Source: Hymenobacter lapidiphilus
Lineage (GTDB): Bacteria; Bacteroidota; Bacteroidia; Cytophagales; Hymenobacteraceae
DNA length: 64,000 bases
NCBI RefSeq assembly: GCF_003417065.2
Contig: NZ_QVLT01000010.1
Location: 1-64,000 of the forward strand
Direction: 5' to 3'
Positions 24,560 through 31,582 of this stretch are shown piece after piece. Positions within the stretch are counted from its first letter, which is position 1, and every line of letters starts with the position of its first letter. The position numbers and the translations under genes were made by a program. A model generated the notes under the pieces. It saw only the letters and a list, made by a program, of their open reading frames with translations. It searched no databases and was not told where the DNA came from.

Positions 24560-25888
24560 TTATTTTGTTTTTGTTTTTGTTTTAACGCTTGGAGCTATAC
24601 CGTATTCAGCATAGACTTGAAATATTACTGCTTTCACATCTTCAACTATTCCAGGAACACAATAAATTGCATCGTGAATAGTATAGAATTTATTAATTCC
24701 GTTCTTATACAGTTGAGCACAAACTTTCTGAATCATAATATCTGATTCTGCTTTTTGCATTTCACCTGCTAGCATCTTATTGCTATGATTCTTTTTGAAT
24801 GCTCTAATGCTAGCATACACGGTTGGATAGTGTTTGGCAAAACCATGTTCCCATTGTGAAACCCTTACACCGCTACTAAAGAAAACCTTTGCAAAAAACT
24901 GAATCTTAAACTCAGATGGATTTACAATGAAAGTAGGGTCAATTAATGCTTGTGCTTTCACATAGAATTTACCGGCTTCACATTCTTCAATAAACCGGCT
25001 CACATCTTCCGGTATTATAGCAGCCGTAGCGTACTGTTTCTTTAGCTCTAAGGCATACATCAAAGGTTGGCTATTACTTACATCAATTTCAGTTAGATGC
25101 TCACCATCAATAGATAAAAAGTGTCGTATCAATTTAGGATAAGACGTTAAACGACTAAAGAACCGACCCGTTTTATTTGGGTCTGCTGCTGGGGAGTAAT
25201 CCCCCGCTGCTATACTATCAATCATTTTATTCCATTTAGAAGCTAAACCGATATTCATTCTCCTATCATAATTCCAAATGTAGTTTTCAATCTTTGGTTT
25301 TAATAGTAGCTTTTCCTTTACTGCTTTTTCTACGAAAGCATAGGCACCAGGAGCATCAATCTTTACTAATGGTAGATTGTCGGCTAATAGTTTGAACGTG
25401 CCTGTAAGGGGCTTAAAACTAGGGTTAACAGGTAAGTAATCTGTATTTGGTTGCCACCCTTTCGGACCGGCTTTAACTTTCGGGTCTGTATCAATCCATT
25501 TACTGAATCCTAAATCTAATACTTCATCCAAAATCTTAACTGTTACATCAGTTTTATATTGAATAGATAATGTTCCTTTATTAAACTCTGATTTATTCTC
25601 ACGTCCCCGTTGTGCTATACCCCATTCCACAAAATGAGAAATAATATCAGTTGCAAAATCTATCTTCATTGCTTTACCTAATACACGCGTATCTTTTAAA
25701 ATTGGTTTGTGTTTGGTATAACTCCACTTAACACGGTTAGCTCTCGGATAAAGAATATGTGTTTCCAATAACTGAGTAAAGACATAGTAATATTTCCAAA
25801 GATGATTGTTAATAGAAATGGTTGACCATCCTTTGTCTACTAATTTACTTTTGAAACAAATATCGTTTGGTGCGTATAATATATACAT
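24560..25888 (-). CDS. Family-A polymerase-like protein, TV-Pol-like prim-pol candidate
   Basis: A 442-aa protein without any exonuclease domain. The pattern TGRFFSRLTSYPKLIRHFLS (240-259) then LTEIDVSNSQPLMYAL (motif A, Asp 269) mirrors the 'GR-SS-PN-Q-I-R...DYSQIELR' region of family-A DNA polymerases; EFKIQFFAKVFFSSGVR (326-342) lies where motif B is expected; and NKFYTIHDAIYCVP (399-412) gives motif C with His 405-Asp 406, the second metal-binding Asp. This minimal palm/fingers core resembles the TV-Pol group described from bacterial mobile elements and virophages, thought to combine primase and polymerase activity. The first 200 residues are unassigned. Ends in a Lys-Thr repeat. Family assignment is by motif reading only. 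Confidence 0.6.
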   Translation of the reverse strand: MYILYAPNDICFKSKLVDKGWSTISINNHLWKYYYVFTQLLETHILYPRANRVKWSYTKHKPILKDTRVLGKAMKIDFATDIISHFVEWGIAQRGRENKSEFNKGTLSIQYKTDVTVKILDEVLDLGFSKWIDTDPKVKAGPKGWQPNTDYLPVNPSFKPLTGTFKLLADNLPLVKIDAPGAYAFVEKAVKEKLLLKPKIENYIWNYDRRMNIGLASKWNKMIDSIAAGDYSPAADPNKTGRFFSRLTSYPKLIRHFLSIDGEHLTEIDVSNSQPLMYALELKKQYATAAIIPEDVSRFIEECEAGKFYVKAQALIDPTFIVNPSEFKIQFFAKVFFSSGVRVSQWEHGFAKHYPTVYASIRAFKKNHSNKMLAGEMQKAESDIMIQKVCAQLYKNGINKFYTIHDAIYCVPGIVEDVKAVIFQVYAEYGIAPSVKTKTKTK

Positions 25889-25908
25889 TGGATATAATTT
25901 TGTTTTGG

Positions 25909-25939
25909 GGGTGCTGCCGTGGTGGGCGGCACCCTTTTT
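25909..25939 (+). terminator. Hairpin between the RHH-like and polymerase-like genes
   Basis: GGGTGCTGCC pairs with GGCGGCACCC, followed on the plus strand by TTTTTG. On the minus strand, in the direction of the genes, no T-run follows, so it might instead be a leader hairpin for the polymerase-like mRNA. Confidence 0.55.
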
Positions 25940-25942
25940 GTT

Positions 25943-26128
25943 TTAGCTCTTTTTAAGCTCTGTAACAGCCTCAAATTTCATCTGTATCAATTCCTCTAAC
26001 AAATCGGTTTGCTTAACGTGTAGCATACTACAAAGCTCTTTAACAAGGTCTCTGCTTGCAGTTGGTATACCAACATTCACAAAGTACTTGTTTCTATGTT
26101 GTTGTGTTTTCTTTACTTGGTTTTCCAT
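25943..26128 (-). CDS. Ribbon-helix-helix-like small DNA-binding protein
   Basis: A 61-aa protein starting MENQVKKTQQHRNKYFVNVG. One beta strand (KYFVNVGIP), helix (SRDLVKELCSML) and helix (KQTDLLEELIQMKFEAV) match the MetJ/Arc (RHH) layout. ATG 26128 is chosen; an in-frame Met 25 codons earlier adds an unlikely hydrophobic stretch. Directly upstream of the polymerase-like gene and next to the quasi-palindrome, so it may control copy number or bind the candidate origin. Confidence 0.6.
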   Translation of the reverse strand: MENQVKKTQQHRNKYFVNVGIPTASRDLVKELCSMLHVKQTDLLEELIQMKFEAVTELKKS

Positions 26129-26236
26129 GTTGTTTAAATTGTTTGTTTTTATTGTTCTAACTATTATATAAGTAGGAACTAATAAAGTTTGATTTTCTTT
26201 CAACTATTTTTCAAAATACTTTCTAGGTTAGATGTT

Positions 26237-26515
26237 GTTAGGCTCATCCTTCGCCGTATTAGTGGTTTGCCTGCTTGACGCTGGCACCCCTTCACTTTTG
26301 ATTATTAACTAATTAGAAGCAGATATTAAAAAGTGCACTACCTATTGGGATAATAGAAGACAATAAAAAGAAATAAAAAAAAGAAAAGAAAGAAAATAAA
26401 ATCTCACTGTTACTATAGGTAGTGCACTTTTTAATAATTCAATAATCTTATCATAATATGAAGGGGTACCCGCCCAAGCGGGGATACCAACTACACGGCG
26501 AAGGATGAGCCTAAC
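26237..26515. repeat. Nested quasi-palindrome of about 280 bp
   Basis: Several inverted pairs share one centre near 26376-26380: perfect 21-bp outer arms 26237-26257/26495-26515 (core GGCTCATCCTTCGCCG); GCTTG/CAAGC at 26273-26277/26475-26479; ACCCCTTCA/TGAAGGGGT at 26286-26294/26459-26467; GATTATT/AATAATC at 26300-26306/26441-26447; and perfect 21-bp inner arms 26325-26345/26415-26435 (core AAAAGTGCACTACC). The unpaired centre is an A-rich purine tract. This much nested symmetry is not chance and fits an origin, terminus or folded regulatory RNA. Confidence 0.85.
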
Positions 26516-26598
26516 TAAAGTCTACCATCAAAATAATCAATACCAAAAAATCAAATCAATAATAAAATGTCAGAATATTATCAATTATTAAATAGCAA

Positions 26599-26643
26599 AG
26601 AGGTTAACTGGAAAAACAATAATAAAAAAACCAGTTAACCTCT
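26599..26643. repeat. 13-bp hairpin near the quasi-palindrome
   Basis: AGAGGTTAACTGG (26599-26611) and CCAGTTAACCTCT (26631-26643), A-rich 19-nt loop; 80 bp beyond the stop of the 250-aa gene, so perhaps its terminator or part of the origin. Confidence 0.75.
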
Positions 26644-26721
26644 CTTTCACTCTTTCCAATAAGTAAGATTTAAAATAACGAGGTGAAGCGAAACCCCGAC
26701 TGGAAAAAGCTAGCTATTTAA

Positions 26722-27474
26722 TTATCCCTTCCTGGCTTGATGCTCTGCTAATAGTCTAGCTTCATGCTCTGCTTTATTCTTTTCATTCTGTTGACGAATA
26801 GCAATAACTTTTAAATTACGCTCTGTTTGCACTTTGTTAAACTCTGCTGACTTCAATAATCCTAGAACTTGTAATTCATTGGCTACTGCCTTACCATCAT
26901 TCAAATCAATAGTCATTTCAATTTTCCGGTTAAACTCTGCTAAGCTCTTAATATCAAATCCTAATCCTTTTAGCATGGTAACAGCATCAGTAACAACCGT
27001 AGCATATTGCTTCACCATATCCAGAACCTTACTATTATTAGTATCAGACCAATCTATTACAAAGCTTTTCAGATACTCAGTAACAGACAATTGATAAGAT
27101 ACTAGCTCTGATAGGGTCGGCATCTTCACGTTATCACTTCGCAGACTAATATTGCAAGCGTTTAATGAAGTATGCAGGTCGTTTAATGCATTGGTTAAAT
27201 CAGTTACGATACTATACCCGGCAAGATTGATAGTGGAGTTAATGAGTTCTTGTTTAGATAAATCAGTTTTCAACATATCGTACTGCATTTTCAATCCCGA
27301 ATGCACTGCTACCAACTTCAAAAACATGGTTGTCTTTGCTTGAAATAGTAAATCATTTATATCAACACTGAGTTTCAAATTATTCTCAGTGAGTAATGCA
27401 TGAAACTTTGATATTGAATCAGTGTAGGTCTTATATCGTTTAACTAGTTCTTCATATCGTATAGATGTTATCAT
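26722..27474 (-). CDS. Unknown helical element protein (250 aa)
   Basis: No family recognised. Almost wholly helical by pattern, with Leu/Ile heptads through residues 20-200 and a C-terminal coiled-coil-like tail of charged residues (QQNEKNKAEHEARLLAEHQA). It is the last gene of a tight three-gene minus-strand set (RHH-like 70 aa, basic 86 aa, this). Such long coiled coils occur in replication, partition and mobilisation proteins, but no motif decides between them. Confidence 0.65.
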   Translation of the reverse strand: MITSIRYEELVKRYKTYTDSISKFHALLTENNLKLSVDINDLLFQAKTTMFLKLVAVHSGLKMQYDMLKTDLSKQELINSTINLAGYSIVTDLTNALNDLHTSLNACNISLRSDNVKMPTLSELVSYQLSVTEYLKSFVIDWSDTNNSKVLDMVKQYATVVTDAVTMLKGLGFDIKSLAEFNRKIEMTIDLNDGKAVANELQVLGLLKSAEFNKVQTERNLKVIAIRQQNEKNKAEHEARLLAEHQARKG

Positions 27475-27479
27475 TACTG

Positions 27480-27740
27480 TTATAAAGATTTTTTATGGTT
27501 TGATACTCTCTTTTCAATTCGTGCTTTCATCTTGCGTTCTTCTCTGATAGCAGTAATATCACGTTGCTCTTTCTTGTTCTTAAAGTCGCGGGTTATTCCA
27601 GCGTTCAAGATGTCATCTTCGCTATACTTTATATTCTTACCAATATGCGACCCATCCGATTCCACTACCTTACTAGGTTGCTTTGCTAATATCGTTTTGG
27701 CTTTACTTATTGCTTTGTTTAATTTGTCTAGAAATGCCAT
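27480..27740 (-). CDS. Unknown basic element protein (86 aa)
   Basis: Lys/Arg-rich small protein (MAFLDKLNKAISKAKTILAK, ending with a Lys-rich helix KMKARIEKRVSNHKKSL). Its ATG follows the stop of the RHH-like gene by one base and its stop lies 5 bp before the 250-aa gene, so all three are co-translated. No family recognised; a nucleic-acid-binding role is plausible from charge only. Confidence 0.6.
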   Translation of the reverse strand: MAFLDKLNKAISKAKTILAKQPSKVVESDGSHIGKNIKYSEDDILNAGITRDFKNKKEQRDITAIREERKMKARIEKRVSNHKKSL

Positions 27741-27741
27741 G

Positions 27742-27954
27742 TTAAATTTTGTTGTTTTTTATAATAGTAATGTATTGTTCAATTGCAGTAATAATAAGTT
27801 TTGTTCTTGTGCAGTTGGTTTGCTCAACTACTTCGTCAATATCTGATAACATAGCCGGTTTAATTCTTACACATACACTTGCGGAACTATTATAGGTCGG
27901 CTTCATTGCTTTAGTCAGTTCAGCTAACGTCTTATTTAAATCAAATTCATTCAT
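27742..27954 (-). CDS. Ribbon-helix-helix DNA-binding protein
   Basis: A 70-aa protein whose second half, SVCVRIKPAMLSDIDEVVEQ then NCTRTKLIITAIEQYI, is a clear RHH unit: beta strand with alternating residues, helix, turn, helix. First gene of the three-gene set, so it probably autoregulates it, as such repressors do in toxin-antitoxin, partition and mobilisation operons. No toxin motif is visible in the following gene. Confidence 0.72.
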   Translation of the reverse strand: MNEFDLNKTLAELTKAMKPTYNSSASVCVRIKPAMLSDIDEVVEQTNCTRTKLIITAIEQYITIIKNNKI

Positions 27955-28279
27955 GTGAGTTTAAAGTATTTACTATTTATAATGGAAAAGGCTATAACTG
28001 TAATGCAGGTAGTTCACACATTTTTAAAGATATTTCAGAGTAAAATTGAATAACAGTAACTTATTTCAGTGTGTATCTTAATTATCAAATAGTTATGGTT
28101 TGGATGGCTGAATATTAGTTAAAAAATAAATACTTTATTTAGAAGTTGGCACGGTATTATTTGGCATGATTTTATATTTCACTATGAAGTAAAAGAGAAG
28201 TATATCCGTAATATTTGGAAGTAGTATGAAGTCAGTATGAAATCTATTCTCACAATTGCTGATTCTCTATGCCATAGAT

Positions 28280-28312
28280 AGCCCGCTACCACGTTCGTAG
28301 TGTGGCGGGCTT
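28280..28312 (+). terminator. Terminator-like hairpin in the right end of the element
   Basis: AGCCCGC(T)ACCAC pairs with GTGTGGCGGGCT around GTTCGTA, then TATG. It resembles the hairpin after the integrase (same GCCCCGCTA...CGTTCG...GCGGGCTTAT plan). No plus-strand gene is seen before it, so an untranslated RNA is possible. Confidence 0.5.
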
Positions 28313-28557
28313 ATGATTCCCTTATCTGATAGGTGCTTGCCGTGAAGGTGCCTTAAACAGCGTTATCCTGAATATCTGTTATCTACTATGTTATTTTGGC
28401 TTGTTTCGGGTGGTGCTGACAGCTCTTAGGCTGCTATATGGTGCTATCAGTGTAGCATGTGGTGTTATAACAGCACGAAAAAGAGCTAACAACCAATTAA
28501 GGCTATCCGCTCTAAAGTACAATTAACCATTAGCCTAGTAACTAACACTGATTTCTA

Positions 28558-28640
28558 ATTCACTGACACAAAAACACCTATTCTGTGTTAGTGAGTACAT
28601 ATCTTAAAATCATTATATCACCGTAACTCACTGACTATAA
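28558..28640. other. Candidate arm-type integrase sites, right end
   Basis: TTCACTGACACA (28559-28570) faces TGTGTTAGTGAGT (28584-28596), and ACTCACTGAC follows at 28626-28635. The word GTTAGTGAGT is shared with the left end (21681-21690). Confidence 0.4.
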
Positions 28641-28672
28641 GGCATAAAAAAAGCGTGACTAATAGCCACGCT

Positions 28673-28689
28673 CTTTTCCACAACCAAAA
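28673..28689 (+). other. Candidate attR core (17-bp direct repeat)
   Basis: CTTTTCCACAACCAAAA, identical to 21594-21610. It follows ATAAAAAAAGCGTG, a loop, and CACGCT, so the same hairpin-plus-core plan as at the left end. Confidence 0.7.
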
Positions 28690-28918
28690 CACCTAATAAA
28701 CTATTCTTTCAAATCTGTTCTGTCAACTATCAGGCCAAAGCCTTTCTAACGACGGTTGATTTTGCCGAAACAGTTGTTAGGGTCTTCTGGCAAGAAGAGG
28801 CAAGAAGCGCGCCTAAAGGTTGCAGACCCACCGCTTATTTTTTTGTAACCGGCCCTCTTTTGCTCAGAACAAGTCAAATCAGACTCAGACAGACCTATTT
28901 ATACGGAATGTCAACTAC

Positions 28919-30804
28919 TTACTGCTTCGTGATGCGGCTGACGATACGCGAGTCGTTCAGCTCCATTACCAGCAGGTAAATACCTGCGGCGCCGGGTACC
29001 TTCACGTCGGTGCGTTGGTGCCCGGGCGGACATTTACGGCCTGCGTGAGTACCGTGCGGCCCAACAGGTCGGTTACCCGCAGTGTGCCGGTGCCGCTGCT
29101 ACGCGCCTCGAAACGGAAGCTGAGTGCATCGCGGAAAGGGTTGGGTGCGGCGACAAAGCCTTCGGCTACTAGCGCGGCTGGTTGAGCGGCCAGCAGTACG
29201 CTTAGCCGGCGGAAGTCGCGCAGTACCTGGCCCCGGATTTCACCACCGGGATTGACGGCCGTGTGCAGATTCACATAAATACTATCGCGGCGGAACTGCA
29301 GGGCGCGGCGAGCCGTGAAGGGGTTAGTGGCATTGGGCGCGTCGTTGACGGCGTTCCAGTAAGCATCGGCCCCGCTGGGTGGGGTGGTGGCGTTGAAGAA
29401 CGGTAGCAGGCTGAATACAACCGGGCCGCTCTGGCTGCTCAGGCCGGTATGGAAGTGGCCCGCCGTGGCCGGCCCCGAAAGGCCGCCCCAGGTCATGTTC
29501 AGGTGCACGTTCGACTGGTCGCGGTCCATCGATACGTAGCCCGCGCCGTAGCCAACGGTAGCTACGGGATTAGGCCGCTCTTGCTTGCCGCTCAGCACAA
29601 ACGTGTAGCCCTCACGGGCCAGCCGGTACACCTGCCCCCGGATTTCGCCGTTGGGGTTGGCAGCCGTATTGAGCACCATGTTCACCTCACCGCGCAGAAA
29701 AAGATTAACGGTTTCGACATCCAGGCCGGTAAACGTGATAGCGAAGGCCGCCGGCGCAGTGGCAGGCAACGCTACCCGAGCCAAACGAACATCAACCGAA
29801 TTGGGCTGGCCGGGATTGGCCGCGTACAGGTCAAACGAAGTTGGAGCACCGCTTAAGCCGGTATGCGTTGCAAAAATGGTCAGGGTATCGAGGGTAGAGT
29901 TGAGCCGGATAAACGACACGCCCTTGGCTGTTGAGGCGGTAGCCGGTACCACCTGCGCGGCATCGAGCCGGGCATCGTGGCTCAGGAAACGGGCCTCGCG
30001 GATGAGTTGGGCACGGATTTCTCCACCGGGGTTGGCGGCCGTATGCACGTTGATATAAATCTGCCCGGCGTTCAGGGCCGTAAGGAAGGCGGCCGTGGGC
30101 GTGATTTCGCCCTCAATCACATTGCCCGTGAGAAAAGGCATCAAATCGACGATAACCGGGCCAGAAGTACCAGCGGCGCCGGTGTGGAAGTGTGCGACGG
30201 TAACCGGACCGCTCAGGCCCGAAAATACCACCCGAAACTTCAGCTTGTTCTGCTGCTGGGCCAGGTTAAAGCTGCCCAGGCCAATGGCGTTGGTCGTAAC
30301 AGCTGGTACCTGCTCGGCACCGCTCAGCACCCCCACGTATTCCTCATCCTTCTCCAGCTTTATCTGGCCTCTGATTTCGCCGCCGGGGTTGGCAGCTGTA
30401 TGGATGTTGATGTAGTACGCCCCGCGCAGGTAACGGTCGAGCCTGGCCGGGGTAATGTCGGGGCCGGTCAGGAACCCGGTCAGCTGGTTTCCCTTGATCA
30501 TCGAGAACAGGTTTGACACTACCGGCCCGGCCACACCCTCGAAGCCATTGTGCACGTGGGCCATCGTGATGGGGCCGCTCAGGCCGGTAAACGAGCCACT
30601 AATAAAGAGCGTGTCTTTGCGGGCGTTGAGCGTGAAGCTGGCCGTACCGCGGGCCGTGGTGGCTACGGCGGGAACTTCCTGGGCTCCGCTAAGCTGGGCC
30701 CCGAATAGCAGGTGGGCGCGGAGGTGGTCGGCCTGCGCGGCAAAGGGCCGGAGCAGTAAGCTCAGCAACAGGCTGAGCGTAGCGTAAGTAAAGGTTCGCA
30801 GCAT
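28919..30804 (-). CDS. CHRD-domain secreted protein with T9SS type A tail, frameshifted near its end
   Basis: Exported protein: signal LRTFTYATLSLLLSLLLRPF from ATG 30804, then four CHRD domains, each opening with a variant of LSGAQEVPAVATTARG and ending near VNLHTAVNPGGEIRGQ. The tail, PNPFRDALSFRFEARSSG then VTDLLGRTVLTQAVNVRPGT, is a type A T9SS sorting domain, but the frame stops at TGA 29002-29004. In the neighbouring frame the domain is completed exactly: VKVPGAAGIYLLVMELNDSR and RIVSRITKQ, stop at 28919-28921. One base is therefore missing near 29004. Without it the sorting signal is lost. The role of CHRD domains here is unknown; they occur in chordin and bacterial surface proteins. 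Confidence 0.82.
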
Positions 30805-31022
30805 GATGAATAGGTTGAAGTAAAAAAAGAATTGATAGCAGGAAACTGCTTGGCGGAGCGAAGGTTCTGGCCGGCATAGCAACTGCTTGCTATAAGGTAG
30901 GTCTTTTCTGGGCGGCCAGCACTTCGCCCCAATGGCTAAAGTCGTATTTTGCGCTCTGACAGGGGTTTTTGCGGGTACCGCAAGACCAAAATTTTACTAC
31001 TTTTTTACGCTGCTGCGGCCCT

Positions 31023-31499
31023 ATGGAAGCTCCCAACCCCGAATTCATGCGCGAAGCCATTCGCCTTTCTATTGAGAAAATGCAGGCCGGCCACGGCGGA
31101 CCCTTCGGCGCGGTAGTGGTGCGCAACGGCGAAATCATTGCCCGCGGCTTCAACCAGGTAACCAGCACCCACGACCCCACCTGCCACGCCGAAGTAGATG
31201 CCATCCGTAAGGCCTGCGCCGCGCTGGGCACCTTTCAGCTCACTGACTGCGACCTATATACCAGTTGCGAGCCCTGCCCCATGTGCCTGGGCGCCATTTA
31301 CTGGGCCCGGCCGCGCCGCGTGTTCTATGGCAACACCAAGCAGGATGCCGCCGCTATTGGCTTCGACGACCAGTTCATTTACGAAGAGCTGGAAAAGCCC
31401 CTCGACCAGCGCCACCTGCCCATGCAGCCGATGCTGCGCGACGAGGCCCTGGCTGGCTTCCGCGCCTGGGAGCAGCACGAGGCCCGCTTGAATTATTAA
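31023..31499 (+). CDS. guaD: Nucleoside/guanine deaminase (GuaD-like)
   Basis: Zinc hydrolase of the cytidine deaminase fold, likely converting guanine to xanthine. The 158-aa protein has the ligand His and proton-shuttle Glu in PTCHAEVDAIRKAC, the two zinc Cys in SCEPCPMCLGAIYWARP, and a C-terminal segment FDDQFIYEELEKP closely like Bacillus GuaD, whose domain-swapped tail completes the active site. Start chosen at ATG 31023, not the in-frame Met at 30969 that adds 18 untypical residues. A short AGCTATTAGCT-type repeat hairpin follows the stop. Confidence 0.85.
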   Translation: MEAPNPEFMREAIRLSIEKMQAGHGGPFGAVVVRNGEIIARGFNQVTSTHDPTCHAEVDAIRKACAALGTFQLTDCDLYTSCEPCPMCLGAIYWARPRRVFYGNTKQDAAAIGFDDQFIYEELEKPLDQRHLPMQPMLRDEALAGFRAWEQHEARLNY

Positions 31500-31576
31500 G
31501 CTGTTAGCTGAGAGCTATTAGCTATTAGCTTTCGTTCGATAAAAAGCTAACAGCTAACAGCTGCCAGCAATTAGCT
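31499..31576. repeat. AGCTATTAGCT-type repeat hairpin between guaD-like and AsmA-like genes
   Basis: AGCTGTTAGCTGAGAGCTAT, TAGCTATTAGCTTTCG then loop and AAAAGCTAACAGCTAACAGC: an imperfect inverted pair of the short repeat, filling almost the whole gap. Confidence 0.75.
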
Positions 31577-31582
31577 CACGTT

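Larger units (their letters stand above)
26129..26721. other. Non-coding region with candidate replication origin
   Basis: No gene is supported in this 593-bp gap. It holds the nested quasi-palindrome (26237-26515), a 13-bp hairpin (26599-26643) and an A-rich purine tract (about 26362-26400). Confidence 0.7.
27955..28672. other. A+T-rich non-coding end of the element
   Basis: About 720 bp with no supported gene. It must contain the promoter of the minus-strand RHH set, holds a hairpin at 28280-28312, repeated AGTATGAA words around 28190-28240, and the right-end inverted/direct copies of the CACTGACA/TGTTAGTGA word (28558-28640). Confidence 0.6.
21594..28689. mobile_element. A+T-rich integrative element bounded by 17-bp direct repeats
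   Basis: The direct repeat CTTTTCCACAACCAAAA occurs at 21594-21610 and 28673-28689, and both copies follow a hairpin preceded by ATAAAAAA. Between them the DNA is strikingly A+T-rich compared with the G+C-rich chromosome on either side, and carries a tyrosine recombinase reading inward from the left end, a polymerase-like protein, two ribbon-helix-helix-like proteins and unknown small genes, most on the minus strand. This is the layout of a site-specifically integrated element. No relaxase, helicase, coupling protein, capsid or portal is visible, so it is not an obvious conjugative element or phage. Confidence 0.8.

Noticed and set aside
27480..27954. RHH plus small basic gene as a toxin-antitoxin pair
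   Set aside because: Order and overlap fit, but the 86-aa protein has no RelE/ParE or PIN motif, so the label would be guesswork.
28820..29185. Plus-strand 121-aa frame over the CHRD gene end
   Set aside because: It lies opposite the T9SS tail, which is convincing on the minus strand.
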